Source of the DNA: Anabaena sp051781005
GTDB taxonomy: Bacteria; Cyanobacteriota; Cyanobacteriia; Cyanobacteriales; Nostocaceae
NCBI RefSeq assembly: GCF_051781005.1
Contig: NZ_JBPWOA010000002.1
Location: forward strand, 62,001 to 126,000
Direction: 5' to 3'
DNA: 64,000 bases
In this document: piece after piece, positions 1-9,136 of the stretch
Position numbering within the stretch: position 1 is the first letter of the stretch
Layout of the letters: each line of letters begins with the position of its first letter
Program-made: the position numbers and the translations under genes
The notes under the pieces: model-generated
What the model was told of the DNA's origin: nothing
Seen by the model: the letters and a program-made list of their open reading frames with translations, nothing else
Database searches by the model: none

Positions 1-425
1 ATAACCGACGTGTTGATTTTTTGCAATCTATATTTTATGTATAAAAAAGAACTTTAAGCTCAGTAATCTTTATTCAAGAAATTATACCTTTACCACAAAT
101 AATGATTCGGAACTTTTTCCGAATTCAAAACAATGTCCTTTTATCTTCCTGGTATATGTACTAAATTTTAGACAATGATTTAAATTTTATTACGTAAATT
201 TATGCAGCCAGAGCAATGCTAAACCTCAACGCACTTATAGTTTGTAAGGTGAATAGTCTCTCTCATCTGACTTTTTAGAAGTAATTGATACCAATTTTGA
301 ATTTTAGATGGGTAATACTTGTACTGAGGCTATTTCATCCATTGGCAATAATATAACTTATTCCTCTTTCCTGTAATTACCAAATCTACTAAAATCAAGA
401 TACCTCAGTTAATGGTATCTGAAAT
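1..425. other. intergenic, no gene seen
   Basis: This AT-rich stretch at the window edge holds no open frame with protein-like composition on either strand. I see no terminator hairpin, tRNA or repeat that I can name. It may contain the promoter of the small gene that starts at 426 and the tail of a gene lying outside the window. Confidence 0.5.
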
Positions 426-587
426 ATGCCTAAACCTGAAATTTACATAACTTTTAGATTGACCCAGCCAGAGAAAGATTTACTGAGAGAGTATTGTGAA
501 CAAACAGGTAGAAATCAAACAGATGTGTTGCGTGAATTGATACGTGGATTGAAACGTCGAATCAAAAGAACAAAAGAGGAGGTTTAA
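426..587 (+). CDS. small ribbon-helix-helix-like protein (CopG/Arc type)
   Basis: This 53-residue frame starts at ATG 426 and ends at TAA 585-587. The layout suggests a ribbon-helix-helix DNA-binding protein: a short beta segment (EIYITFRL), an acidic turn with helix 1 (EKDLLREYCEQTG), then a conserved-looking RNQTDVLRELIRGLKRR helix 2 and a very basic tail. Proteins of this kind act as dimeric repressors or as antitoxins. No toxin gene follows; the next gene is the adenylate cyclase, 260 bases downstream, so it is more likely a free-standing regulator or an orphan antitoxin. The family call is by pattern only, and the target is unknown. Confidence 0.6.
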   Translation: MPKPEIYITFRLTQPEKDLLREYCEQTGRNQTDVLRELIRGLKRRIKRTKEEV

Positions 588-847
588 AAGCCGCTTATAT
601 TCCCATATCCTATATAATGATTGGTAAAGCTTCCTGCTTTTATATCTGAGCTTAGGTACACCTATGCAAGTACTTTTTAGCTCTAACGTGAATTCTCATT
701 TGTTCAGCCTTTCTCCTCCACAGGATTACCCTGGCGAAACAAAGAGTGTATACTGTCAAGCAATGATAGTTAGAAGCAAAACCTAAGATAAATTAATAGT
801 ACAGTTGAACAGTCGTAAATTCTAAATCCTACTATATCAAATAAGTT

Positions 848-3433
848 ATGTCAGTGCAAAACCCGAATGCTGAAGAGTCTACAGATTTGATGATTGATAT
901 TAATAATCAAGAAGTCTATGAGTTACAAAAAAATGCTTCACCTGTAGTTAGTCTAGCTACAAGAAAAGGATCTATTTCTCAGTTTCTTGCTCCCTTGACT
1001 CAAGATACTTTTAAACAAGTAGTTCAGGAAGTAGAGCATAAATTAAGGATTGTCAATGAAACCTTATCCATGCTGGATTATCAGGGTTTTGAAACTATCC
1101 TACAGGAAATGCTGCATTCGATTACCTTGAAAACAGGGGAATTATTAGGAGCAGATCGGACAACAATATTTTTATTGGATGAAGAAAACCAAGAACTCTG
1201 GTCTATTTTAGCTGAAGGGAAAGGTAAGCGACCATTAGAGATTCGGATTCCATCTGATAAAGGTATTGCTGGTGAAGTTGCAACTTTCAAGCGAGTAGTC
1301 AATATACCTTTTGATTTTTATACAGATGAGCGGTCAGGATTTGCTCAAGAACAAGACAAAAGAAATGGCTACCGCACCTACACAATGTTAGCTTTACCGC
1401 TGTTAAATGAAGATGAAAAATTGGTGGCGGTTGTACAATTATTAAATAAATTAAAATACGTACATAATCCAGAAGATCCACTGTATGAGCGTATTGATAA
1501 TAATGGATTTACTAGTGCTGATGAGAAATTATTTCAAGATTTTGCACCTTCAATTCGCCTTATTTTAGAGTCATCTCGCTCTTTTTATATTGCGACACAA
1601 AAACAAAGGGCTGCTGCGGCTCTAATGAAGGCGATCAAGTCGCTGAGTCAAAGTAGTCTTGATTTAGAAGATACCCTGAAACGGGTAATGGCTGAGGCTA
1701 AGGAATTGATGAATGCCGATCGCAGTACTCTGTGGTTAATAGACCGCGATCGCAATGAATTGTGGACAAAAATCACACAGGATAATGGCGTAGATAAAGA
1801 ATTACGAGTACCAATGGGTAAAGGCTTTGCTGGTATAGTTGCTGCATCTGGCAAGAAGTTAAATATTCCCTTTGACTTATATGAGCATCCAGACTCAGAA
1901 ACGGCTAAAGCTATGGATATACAAACTAATTTCCGCACCTGTAGCCTACTTTGTATGCCGGTGTTTAATAGCGATCAAGAGTTGATTGGCGTTACCCAGT
2001 TAGTTAATAAAAAGAAACTGGGAGATTTTCCTCCTTATGATCCTGCTAATTGGCCTGATGCTCCTGAATGCTTCCAAGCTAGTTTTGATCATAATGATGA
2101 AGAGTTCATGGAAGCTTTTAACATTCAAGCAGGTGTGGCGCTACAAAATGCTCAGTTGTTTGCCAAAGTTAAACAACAAGAACAAATGCAGCGAGATATT
2201 CTGCGAAGTCTTTCTAATGGTGTAATTTCTTCAGATAAAACAGGACATATCATCACTGCTAATGAAAGCGCCAAACGATTATTAGGATTTGATGACGAAG
2301 AACGTTTGGAAGGCAGATTAGTTAGTGATGTTGTGAATATTAAGGAGGGTGATTTTAGTAAGTGGTTTGTAGATGCTTTACACGCAACAGATTTAAAAAC
2401 TAGTCAGCAATATTACCCTGATCGCACGCTTTTGACTACAAGCAACGAACAGCATAGTATTAATTTATCACTGAACACTATTGCTGATGCCAGTGACCAA
2501 AATCAAGTTTGTGGCGCACTGGTGGTCATGGATGATATTAGTGATGAAAAGCGGCTCAAGAGTACTATGTACCGTTACATGACTCAGGAGTTGGCAGAAG
2601 AACTGCTGAAATTAGATGATGCTAAACTAGGGGGCGATCGCAAAGAAGTTACTATCTTATTCTCTGATATTCGTGGCTACACCACCCTCACAGAAAACAT
2701 GGAAGCTGAGGAAGTGGTGGGTATGCTGAATGAATATTTTGAATCAATGGTTGAGGCTGTTTTTAGACATAAAGGCACATTGGACAAATATATTGGCGAT
2801 GCCATCATGGCTGTATTTGGTTCACCTCTACCTTTAAAAGAACACGCACGCATGGCAGTGCAAACTTCTCTAGAAATGCGCTCTCGTTTAGAAGAATTGA
2901 ACGAAAGTCGCCAAGCTGTGAATAAAGCTAGGATCAAAATTGGCATTGGTATTAATTCTGATACTGTTATTAGTGGCAATATTGGCTCTAGTAAGCGGAT
3001 GGAATTTACCGCTATTGGTGATGGTGTTAATCTTGGTTCCCGACTGGAAAGTGTTAGTAAACAGTATGGTTGCGATATTATTGTCAGCGATAATACATAT
3101 CGAATCTGCGAAAAAGATATTTGGGCGAGGGAATTAGATTATATTCGCGTTAAAGGACGAAATGAACCAGTAGCTATCTATGAGTTGCTAGGTTTGCGTT
3201 CTGATTTGATTAGTGATACCAAACTAGAACTAATTGAGCATTATCATCAAGGGCGCGAGTATTATCTTCAACGTCAGTTTGTAAAAGCCCAATCTGAGTT
3301 TGTCAAAGCTTTATTAGCTGACAACAATGATAAAGCCTCTATGTTATATCTAGGCCGTTGTCAGCATTGGATACAGTCACCCCCATCTGATCAAACTTGG
3401 GATGATGGTGTTTGGACGTTTAATGAAAAATAA
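848..3433 (+). CDS. cyaB: GAF-GAF-PAS adenylate cyclase, CyaB type
   Basis: This soluble class III cyclase makes cyclic AMP from ATP. Its 861 residues match the length and order of Anabaena CyaB1/CyaB2: GAF-A (about 60-240), GAF-B (270-440), PAS (445-575), catalytic domain (595-775) and a C-terminal TPR-like tail. Both GAF domains end in variants of the NKF-DE signature seen in cyclic-nucleotide-binding GAFs, which in CyaB1/B2 bind cAMP and give positive feedback (family knowledge). The catalytic domain shows the metal-binding Asp motifs FSDIRGYT and YIGDAIMAVFG, the Lys of LDKYIGD, and EFTAIGD, where Thr replaces the usual purine-specifying Asp as in CyaB1. It is apparently monocistronic. 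I cannot decide between the B1 and B2 orthologue. Confidence 0.9.
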   Translation: MSVQNPNAEESTDLMIDINNQEVYELQKNASPVVSLATRKGSISQFLAPLTQDTFKQVVQEVEHKLRIVNETLSMLDYQGFETILQEMLHSITLKTGELLGADRTTIFLLDEENQELWSILAEGKGKRPLEIRIPSDKGIAGEVATFKRVVNIPFDFYTDERSGFAQEQDKRNGYRTYTMLALPLLNEDEKLVAVVQLLNKLKYVHNPEDPLYERIDNNGFTSADEKLFQDFAPSIRLILESSRSFYIATQKQRAAAALMKAIKSLSQSSLDLEDTLKRVMAEAKELMNADRSTLWLIDRDRNELWTKITQDNGVDKELRVPMGKGFAGIVAASGKKLNIPFDLYEHPDSETAKAMDIQTNFRTCSLLCMPVFNSDQELIGVTQLVNKKKLGDFPPYDPANWPDAPECFQASFDHNDEEFMEAFNIQAGVALQNAQLFAKVKQQEQMQRDILRSLSNGVISSDKTGHIITANESAKRLLGFDDEERLEGRLVSDVVNIKEGDFSKWFVDALHATDLKTSQQYYPDRTLLTTSNEQHSINLSLNTIADASDQNQVCGALVVMDDISDEKRLKSTMYRYMTQELAEELLKLDDAKLGGDRKEVTILFSDIRGYTTLTENMEAEEVVGMLNEYFESMVEAVFRHKGTLDKYIGDAIMAVFGSPLPLKEHARMAVQTSLEMRSRLEELNESRQAVNKARIKIGIGINSDTVISGNIGSSKRMEFTAIGDGVNLGSRLESVSKQYGCDIIVSDNTYRICEKDIWARELDYIRVKGRNEPVAIYELLGLRSDLISDTKLELIEHYHQGREYYLQRQFVKAQSEFVKALLADNNDKASMLYLGRCQHWIQSPPSDQTWDDGVWTFNEK

Positions 3434-3798
3434 GCTTTAATTGCTTGCTGGAAAAAATCTGCTATTTGTCGGGTGTGTTATGTCTTTTGGACTAACGCAC
3501 CATTTATGAATACAAATAAAGCTGTACAACTGGCGTAAATTTGAAAAAGCCCGATTAATATCGTATTAATTTCCAAAATTTATCCGTATTAGGCTCATAT
3601 TAACTTCAATTAGTATAGGTTTTTGTTTTTTAATGGTTTTTATTATTTTGTAATTAAACTTAAAAAAATAAGATACAAAACCTCAAAAGTCACTGTAGAA
3701 AGGTTGCATAGCCTCTAGTTTGTAACAGTTAATTGATATTTGTTGTCAAATCAATTCTCTAGATACAAACTAGGAGTACAACACCAGCAATTATTTTT
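3434..3798. other. intergenic with one dispersed hairpin
   Basis: No gene is seen here. Positions 3472-3501 form a hairpin (GGTGTGTTA paired with TAACGCACC). It belongs to the same dispersed GGTGCGTTA-type repeat seen at 17671-17697 and may act as the terminator of the cyclase gene. The remainder is AT-rich and probably includes the promoter of the membrane protein gene at 3799. Confidence 0.5.
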
Positions 3799-4284
3799 AT
3801 GAACGCTATTTCTAATTTTGAATTTAAACGGTCAACTTGGCAAACAGCCATTATGTTGACTTTGGGTTTTTGGCTCAGTGCCAGTTTGGTTTTAGATTGG
3901 GTAATTATGCCTAGTCTTTACATCTCTGGCATGATGAACCAAGCTAGTTTTTCTACAGCAGGCTATGCAATTTTTTGGAATTTTAATCGCCTAGAATTAC
4001 TATCTGCGGCTGTAGTTTTAACTGGAGTTCTGGCTATTGGCCAAGTTAAATCTAATTGGCGTTTGGGAAGTATAGTTTTATCGGCGCTTTTGCTAACAGC
4101 CGCTTTGCTGGATACTTATTTTTTAACCCCGCAAATGTGCGCTTTAGGAAGTAATTTAAGCTTATTTGCATCCAGTACAGTGCCAGCAACAATGAATGTA
4201 CTACACGGTGGTTATTTTCTGCTGGAAGTATTCAAACTTGTTGCAGGTGGTATGCTTTTAAACTGGTGCTGGCAGGAAGTTTGA
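3799..4284 (+). CDS. four-helix membrane protein of unknown function
   Basis: This 161-residue protein is mostly hydrophobic, with about four membrane segments: residues 16-38, 63-80, 88-108 and a C-terminal one around 135-157. The first loop is short and the third carries an LTPQMCALGS segment. I do not recognise a characterised family; it resembles small DUF4149-like inner-membrane proteins, but no catalytic residues are evident. The gene stands alone and converges on the GDT1-like pair, with a hairpin between them. The ATG at 3799 is preceded by an AT-rich stretch without a strong ribosome binding site. Confidence 0.7.
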   Translation: MNAISNFEFKRSTWQTAIMLTLGFWLSASLVLDWVIMPSLYISGMMNQASFSTAGYAIFWNFNRLELLSAAVVLTGVLAIGQVKSNWRLGSIVLSALLLTAALLDTYFLTPQMCALGSNLSLFASSTVPATMNVLHGGYFLLEVFKLVAGGMLLNWCWQEV

Positions 4285-4290
4285 GATTAA

Positions 4291-4307
4291 GGTGGGCATT
4301 TCCCACC
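4291..4307. terminator. short hairpin between convergent genes
   Basis: GGTGGG and CCCACC enclose a five-base loop (CATTT), 7 bases after the stop of the membrane protein gene and before the end of the opposite gene. Position and symmetry suggest a two-way terminator, though no long T-run follows. Confidence 0.5.
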
Positions 4308-4324
4308 CTGCTAAAAATACTGAA

Positions 4325-4612
4325 TTATTCTGATTCAGCTTCACTGTTGGGTAATAGCAAGCGGATGGAGAGAATGGCAAAACCCACCGCTGCGATCGCT
4401 TTTAAGATGCGTGTAGGAAAAAATTCTGCAACTGCTCCCCCGGCTAATGCTCCTAACAAGCTGGTTAATAATAGCGCCCCAGCAGTGCCAAAAAACACAC
4501 CCCGCCGAGATTGACCACGACCAGAAAGAGCGATCGCCGCTAACTGACTTTTATCACCTAATTCTGATAGAAAAACTGTAATAAAGCTCAAGCCTAAAAG
4601 ATGCCAATTCAT
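4325..4612 (-). CDS. half-size UPF0016/GDT1 (TMEM165) cation exporter subunit
   Basis: This 95-residue protein has three predicted membrane helices and one copy of the family signature E-x-G-D-K-S/T, here ELGDKSQ near residue 16. Full-length UPF0016 proteins (yeast Gdt1, human TMEM165, Synechocystis Mnx) contain two such halves and export Mn2+ or Ca2+ in exchange for protons. Here each half is its own gene; the sister half begins 28 bases downstream on the same strand (end 5063, start 4641, upstream in transcription order). The two probably form a heteromer in the plasma or thylakoid membrane. The family call is secure; substrate and heteromer formation are inferred. Confidence 0.85.
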   Translation of the reverse strand: MNWHLLGLSFITVFLSELGDKSQLAAIALSGRGQSRRGVFFGTAGALLLTSLLGALAGGAVAEFFPTRILKAIAAVGFAILSIRLLLPNSEAESE

Positions 4613-4640
4613 AATTGATTCTTTGTATAACTAAAGACTA

Positions 4641-5063
4641 CTAACCCATAAACACATCCCAAAATAGCATCACAGAAATCAGTAGCAACATTACCCCTGC
4701 TGATTTTTCTACAGTTTTTGGACTGAGTTTAGTGGCTATCCAACCACCTAAAAGCACACCTAACAAGCTAGTAGTAATTAATGCAGCCCCAGAACCAATG
4801 AATACTACCCAAGGTTGATGAGATTCTGCACTCATTAACAGAGTGGATAGCTGAGTTTTATCGCCAATTTCTGCCAAAAATATGGTGATGAAGGTTGTTC
4901 CAAACACTACCAAGGCCGATTCCTGCTTTTTGGAACTATCCTTAACTACAGGCTCAATTAGATAATCATCAGTGTCTTGTATTTCTAACTGGTTTTGAGT
5001 CTGAGAGAGATCAGAAATACTTACAGGTGTAGAGTCGAGTTTCACAGGCGGTTGTCCTGCCAC
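4641..5063 (-). CDS. half-size UPF0016/GDT1 (TMEM165) cation exporter subunit with N-terminal extension
   Basis: This 140-residue protein starts with about 50 hydrophilic residues, followed by a three-helix UPF0016 half carrying the signature EIGDKTQ around residue 66. It is transcribed first, and its partner half-gene ends at 4325, so the two form a two-gene operon. Such paired hemi-exchangers are known in cyanobacteria as an alternative to the fused manganese exporter Mnx, whose role is to keep cytoplasmic Mn2+ low while feeding photosystem II. The extended N-terminus is unusual for the family and could regulate or anchor the complex. No metal-responsive regulatory site was recognised upstream. 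Confidence 0.85.
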   Translation of the reverse strand: MAGQPPVKLDSTPVSISDLSQTQNQLEIQDTDDYLIEPVVKDSSKKQESALVVFGTTFITIFLAEIGDKTQLSTLLMSAESHQPWVVFIGSGAALITTSLLGVLLGGWIATKLSPKTVEKSAGVMLLLISVMLFWDVFMG

Positions 5064-5138
5064 TAATTTGTTTTCATATTCTTTTCATTTTCTCAGATTT
5101 TTGTAATAAATTGCAACTCTACTGGACAAAATCCCAGA

Positions 5139-5489
5139 TTAAAAGCCAACAGCTTGATCAAACCTGATAATTTCCAAACTGCGATCGCCATACACACCCT
5201 CAATTTGCTGACGACAGCAAGCGATCGCAAAATCACTAAGTTCCTCTGGTTCAATCCCATACATATCCTGAAATATCTCAGTTTCCACCCGACAGAAACG
5301 CGGACGATCATCATAAATGCCGCATTCTCGCGTGGTATGGTCAAAATTAACGCACCATCCCCCTTCCCCTACCATACTCAGGTAAAGCCCCACTTCTTCT
5401 GGTGAGAGATAGTCTTCCAAATCTGGACGATCTGCTGGATCAAGATGACAGCAGGCTCCACATTGCTTTACACATTGCCAAGTAGCCAT
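5139..5489 (-). CDS. YkgJ-family CxxCxxCC cysteine-cluster protein
   Basis: This 116-residue protein belongs to the zinc- or iron-chelating YkgJ family. The N-terminal cluster reads C-x3-C-x2-CC (CVKQCGACC, residues 6-14), and further conserved Cys lie in the middle (WCVNFDHTTRECGIYDDRPRFCR) and near the C-terminus (IACCRQQ). This spacing is typical of a small metal-binding fold; the biochemical role of the family is not established. The gene is divergent from psb30 (start 5655). In many cyanobacteria this protein neighbours photosystem genes, which may hint at a role in metal handling or assembly, but that is only association. Confidence 0.8.
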   Translation of the reverse strand: MATWQCVKQCGACCHLDPADRPDLEDYLSPEEVGLYLSMVGEGGWCVNFDHTTRECGIYDDRPRFCRVETEIFQDMYGIEPEELSDFAIACCRQQIEGVYGDRSLEIIRFDQAVGF

Positions 5490-5654
5490 AATTTCCTCTA
5501 CCTTGTGACTTCTCGCTATTTTACTTTTTTATGTTGTTTTCTATAATTTTGTTAAGTAAATTAAATCTGGTGTCCGCTTCCCGGATATGATCTATGGCGG
5601 GATTTGCATTTGAATTATTAAATCTTTTAAGACAATAGAGAGGAAAAGAAAACA

Positions 5655-5774
5655 ATGGAAGCTTTAGCCAACATTAATTGGGAAGTCATTTTTCAATTGA
5701 CCTCTGTAGGTCTAATCATCATTGCTGGGCCAGTAGTAATCTTTCTCTTGGCTTTTCGCAACGGCAACCTGTAG
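5655..5774 (+). CDS. psb30: photosystem II protein Psb30 (Ycf12)
   Basis: This 39-residue, single-helix peptide is too short for most gene callers. It starts at ATG 5655 behind a purine-rich site (AGAGAGGAAAAG) and ends at TAG 5772-5774. It has a short polar N-terminus (MEALANINWEVIFQ), then one hydrophobic helix (LIIIAGPVVIFLLAF) and the terminal RNGNL, which match the Psb30/Ycf12 pattern. In photosystem II this subunit sits at the periphery near cytochrome b559 and PsbJ and stabilises the complex, especially under high light. It stands alone, with a dispersed repeat tract directly downstream. Confidence 0.92.
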   Translation: MEALANINWEVIFQLTSVGLIIIAGPVVIFLLAFRNGNL

Positions 5775-6070
5775 ATTGGGTAATGAGTAATGGGTAATGG
5801 GTAATGGGTATAGTTTTGCTAATTATCAATTACCGTTCGGCTGACGCTCACGGCGAAAGCCAATTACCACTTTTAACTCATAAGAGACTTCCAAATAAAA
5901 AAATATCCCAAAATTTCTTGTGGTGCAGGACGAAAAGCCTGCTAACAATACAAGGACGGGCAGGACTTGTACTGAGCTTGTCGAAGTATGCCCATCCCAC
6001 AAGATTGGATCATCTTTTTTGTGGAGTTTTCTAATAGAAGTCATAGTCCACGCTGTGCTATCAGCAAAAT
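5775..6070. repeat. cluster of dispersed short repeats
   Basis: This gap between psb30 and recJ holds no gene. It contains a tandem heptamer tract (TAATGGG units, about 5780-5812), a small palindrome around 5828-5866 (CGGCTGACGCTCACGGC flanked by AATTACC-like arms), and a repeat with TGTACTGAGCTTGTCGAAGTA near 5968. All are of the kind scattered through Nostocales genomes. Apparent short frames across it are translations of repeats. Confidence 0.7.
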
Positions 6071-8143
6071 CTAACTATCCAAAGCCTGAATAGCAGCTTG
6101 GATAATTCCATCATACTGAGGTAGACATAAATCAACCTTTTTGGCATCATCACGACTGCTGCCTAAAAGACCATGATTATCTCCGGGCTGCATGACTAAA
6201 ACTTTACCTTCAGGATTTTTAATTCTTAATTCTGAATCAACGCCATTTTGATAAACGCCACAGGTGTATTGACGCTGTTTGTATTCAAAGTTGGCGCGTA
6301 ATTTTTGAGATGGTGGGGTGGAAAATATTGGAGAATGAGCGGGGAGTCGCACACCTATCAACTCCATTTCGATAGTTATTTTGTCATTAAAGTGATTTTC
6401 CCGGAGTTTGTAAGCTATATCAACTCGCGCAGGAAGGGGAAAGTAATCACGCCAACGCCAAGCGATCGCTTTAATTTGATATCTGATATTATCGACAGTT
6501 TGCGCCAATGTCAGTTTAATGTGACCTTTACCAACAATTTGCTGCTCAATTACTTGTGCATTAGCTGTCCAGAAAACAGGATCTGGGTTTTCGATACCGC
6601 AGGGATGGAGAACATTTAGCTGTTGATATAACTCCTGATTGATTTGATTGAGATTTGCTTGAGCATCAATTTTTAGTAATGGTTTGAGGTGTTGGGGTTC
6701 TAAACACTGATTTGCGAACTCACATAAGCGCGATCGCAATGACAGTAAATTATCTGCTGGCAGAGAAAATCCTCCTGCGGCTTTATGTCCACCAAATTTC
6801 CCCAGCAAATCCCGACAATATTCTAAAGCGGCAAAAACATTAAATTCAGGTATTCCCCGCGCCGAACCGCGAATTACGCCTTCATCCTCATAAGTACCGA
6901 TGAACACAGGAACACCGTAACGTTCCAGCAACCGAGAAGCGACAATTCCAATTACACCATGATGCCAATTATCTTTAACAACAACTAATACCCGGTTTTT
7001 TTGTAAAGAGTTTACATATAAATCTTCAACAAGTGCGATCGCTTCCTGTTCAATTTGCTCACACATCTGCTGACGTTGGATGTTTATTTGTTCACACTGC
7101 ATCGCTCTTTCTAATGCTAACCCCATATCATCAGTAGTCAGCAATTCTATTACTGTTTGTGGGTTGCCAATTCTACCAATTGCATTAATACGCGGACCCA
7201 ACCGAAATCCAATATCTTCCGGCTTTAACGATTTTGGATTTTGAGTTTTAGATTTTGGATTACTTTCAGTTTCCCCTTCAGTTGCTTGCACTCCAGCCAC
7301 TTGAATTAAAGCTTGGACTCCTGGTAAAGTAGATTTAGGTAATAACTTTAAACCACGTTTTACCCAACGGCGATTTACACCAGTTAAAGGAGCTAAATCT
7401 GCAATAGTTCCCAAGGTAAACAACGCTAACATCGGTTGAACTAAACCCTTAATTTCCCCTAATTGCTGGGCTAAACATACTGCTAAAATATAAGCTACAC
7501 CCACACCAGCCACACCCCGATAAGGTGAAGATTCAGCTATTAATTTCGGGTTAAGAATGGCGTTAGCTGGGGGTAAAATAGGGGGAATGTCGTGATGGTC
7601 GGTGATAATTACCTTTAAACCCAGTTCTCTGGCTCTAGCAATTGGTTCAAAAGCAGATATACCATTATCTACAGTTAAAACTAATCCGACTCCTTCCCTG
7701 TGGAATTCTTCAATAATGCGTTTGTTAATTCCATAACCTTCGTGCATTCGACTAGGGATAGCATAATCTACATTAGCACCCAAAGCGCGGAGGCTGCGGA
7801 GTAGTAATGCAGTACTAGTCATCCCATCTGCATCGTAGTCTCCACAGATAGCAATCTTCTCTTGATGAGCGATCGCATTTTCCAATAATTCTACACTCAC
7901 CGCTAAATCTGGAAAATCCTCCAACGGAGAAGGTAAATTTAACGATTCGGGATTTAAAAATGCGGCTGCTGCTTCTGGTGTTTCCATCCCCCGATTAATC
8001 AACAACTGGCTGATAATTGGCGATATATTCGTTAAATCTGCCAGTTTTTGAGCTAATTCAGGATTCGCTGGGGCAATTTGCCAACGTTGATTGGGTAAGC
8101 GTTTGATGGGTTTTGAAATTTCAGTTACAGGTCGATCTATCAC
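6071..8143 (-). CDS. recJ: single-stranded-DNA-specific exonuclease RecJ
   Basis: RecJ degrades single-stranded DNA 5' to 3' in recombination and mismatch or base excision repair. The DHH phosphoesterase domain shows GDYDADGMTS (residues 101-110), the TVDNGIS motif (about 158-164) and TDHHDIPP with the DHH triad at 182-184. The DHHA1 part carries GGHKAAGGFSL, followed by an OB-fold domain. Length 690 fits the family. Residues about 293-305 (SNPKSKTQNPKS) are an inserted segment encoded by the dispersed repeat AATCCAAAAT, placed in frame just before the conserved GFRLGPRINAIGRIG. The gene is divergent from the Uma2 gene. Confidence 0.95.
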   Translation of the reverse strand: MIDRPVTEISKPIKRLPNQRWQIAPANPELAQKLADLTNISPIISQLLINRGMETPEAAAAFLNPESLNLPSPLEDFPDLAVSVELLENAIAHQEKIAICGDYDADGMTSTALLLRSLRALGANVDYAIPSRMHEGYGINKRIIEEFHREGVGLVLTVDNGISAFEPIARARELGLKVIITDHHDIPPILPPANAILNPKLIAESSPYRGVAGVGVAYILAVCLAQQLGEIKGLVQPMLALFTLGTIADLAPLTGVNRRWVKRGLKLLPKSTLPGVQALIQVAGVQATEGETESNPKSKTQNPKSLKPEDIGFRLGPRINAIGRIGNPQTVIELLTTDDMGLALERAMQCEQINIQRQQMCEQIEQEAIALVEDLYVNSLQKNRVLVVVKDNWHHGVIGIVASRLLERYGVPVFIGTYEDEGVIRGSARGIPEFNVFAALEYCRDLLGKFGGHKAAGGFSLPADNLLSLRSRLCEFANQCLEPQHLKPLLKIDAQANLNQINQELYQQLNVLHPCGIENPDPVFWTANAQVIEQQIVGKGHIKLTLAQTVDNIRYQIKAIAWRWRDYFPLPARVDIAYKLRENHFNDKITIEMELIGVRLPAHSPIFSTPPSQKLRANFEYKQRQYTCGVYQNGVDSELRIKNPEGKVLVMQPGDNHGLLGSSRDDAKKVDLCLPQYDGIIQAAIQALDS
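7230..7262 (-). repeat. dispersed AATCCAAAAT repeat inside recJ
   Basis: Read on the minus strand, the coding sequence contains AATCCAAAAT twice around a degenerate middle unit. The same type of unit lies in intergenic tracts of Nostocales. It keeps the recJ frame open and adds a polar Asn-Pro-Lys-Ser-rich loop between two conserved parts of the DHH domain. Confidence 0.6.
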
Positions 8144-8257
8144 TGAGAATTAAGTAAATGGTCATAGGTAATATCCTAATAGATCTTCAGACAAGATCAG
8201 ACATGAGATTACGGTGAATCAGATAAAATAAAAACACATCAACACGAGGCAGTCTTT

Positions 8258-9058
8258 ATGGTAGCCCAAATCAGTGAAATTAAATCTCCCACTGAACTGG
8301 TAATCTCTTGGGAAGCCTTACCCGATGATTTTCAGTTAGAGGATGAACCGGTGGAAAATACAGGACAGCCAATTTTAGCTGGTGCTTTGCGAGAAAGTTT
8401 AGAAATTGCGGGTTTCATACAACCTCAGATGTTGATAGCGTCAAATTTTGGGTTGTGTGCAACATTAAACGGTCAATTTATAGCTAAAGCACCTGATTGG
8501 TTATATGTTCCTGCGGTTAAAGAGATTTTAGCTGAACGCAAAAGCTACACACCCAATTTAGAGGGGAATGTTACAGCTATAGTAATGGAATTTTTATCCG
8601 ACAATGACGGTGGAGAATATTCTGTTAAGCGAACATATCCGCCAGGGAAATGGTTTTTTTATGAGCAAATTTTACAAGTTCCCATTTATGTAATTTTTGA
8701 GCCTAATGGCGGTTTATTAGAATTTTATCAACTAGAAAACGGTCGATATGAGTTAAAACAACCGGATGAAAATGGTCTGCATTGGATTGATTCAATGGGC
8801 TTATTTTTGGGAACTTGGAGAGGAGAAAAAGAAGCCAGAACAGGTTATTGGTTGAGGTGGTGGGATAAAGCAGGTAATTTGTTGCCTTGGTCTGTCGAAC
8901 AGATTTCACAAGAACGTCAACGTGCAGACCAGGAAGGCCAACGTGCAGAACAAGAACGTCAGGAGAAAGAACAAGAACGTCAGGAGAAAGAACGGCTAAT
9001 AGCTTATTTAAAATCTCAGGGTATCGACCCCAATAATTTGCCCACAGGAACACTTTAG
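8258..9058 (+). CDS. Uma2-family (DUF820) putative nuclease with charged C-terminal tail
   Basis: This 266-residue protein belongs to the PD-(D/E)XK-like Uma2/DUF820 family, which is greatly expanded in cyanobacteria and has no settled function. The core includes APDWLYVP (about 86-93), AIVMEFLS (108-115), the FYEQILQVPIYVIFEP strand-helix-strand (around 145-160) and a LWWDKAGNLLPW-like region (LRWWDKAGNLLPW). The C-terminus is a highly charged coiled coil built from near-repeats of ERQEKEQ/ERQRADQ, with the underlying DNA also repeated (8920-8990). The catalytic Asp/Glu/Lys set is less clear than in the second family member at 37121-37864. It is monocistronic. Confidence 0.85.
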   Translation: MVAQISEIKSPTELVISWEALPDDFQLEDEPVENTGQPILAGALRESLEIAGFIQPQMLIASNFGLCATLNGQFIAKAPDWLYVPAVKEILAERKSYTPNLEGNVTAIVMEFLSDNDGGEYSVKRTYPPGKWFFYEQILQVPIYVIFEPNGGLLEFYQLENGRYELKQPDENGLHWIDSMGLFLGTWRGEKEARTGYWLRWWDKAGNLLPWSVEQISQERQRADQEGQRAEQERQEKEQERQEKERLIAYLKSQGIDPNNLPTGTL

Positions 9059-9074
9059 CATCAAAAAAACTAGT

Positions 9075-9115
9075 GTGGGTGCAATGGTTACGCTAGAGCG
9101 ACATAGTAACCCACC
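9075..9115. terminator. hairpin between convergent genes
   Basis: GTGGGT...GGTTAC (from 9075) is mirrored by GTAACC...CCACC (to 9115) around a central loop. It lies 17 bases past the Uma2 stop and before the end of the opposite gene. It is a dispersed-repeat hairpin that could terminate both. Confidence 0.5.
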
Positions 9116-9136
9116 AACAAAATTAGCTAATTTTAT

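Noticed and set aside
5804..6044. Short frames on both strands between psb30 and recJ
   Set aside because: They translate dispersed repeats; no conserved protein pattern.
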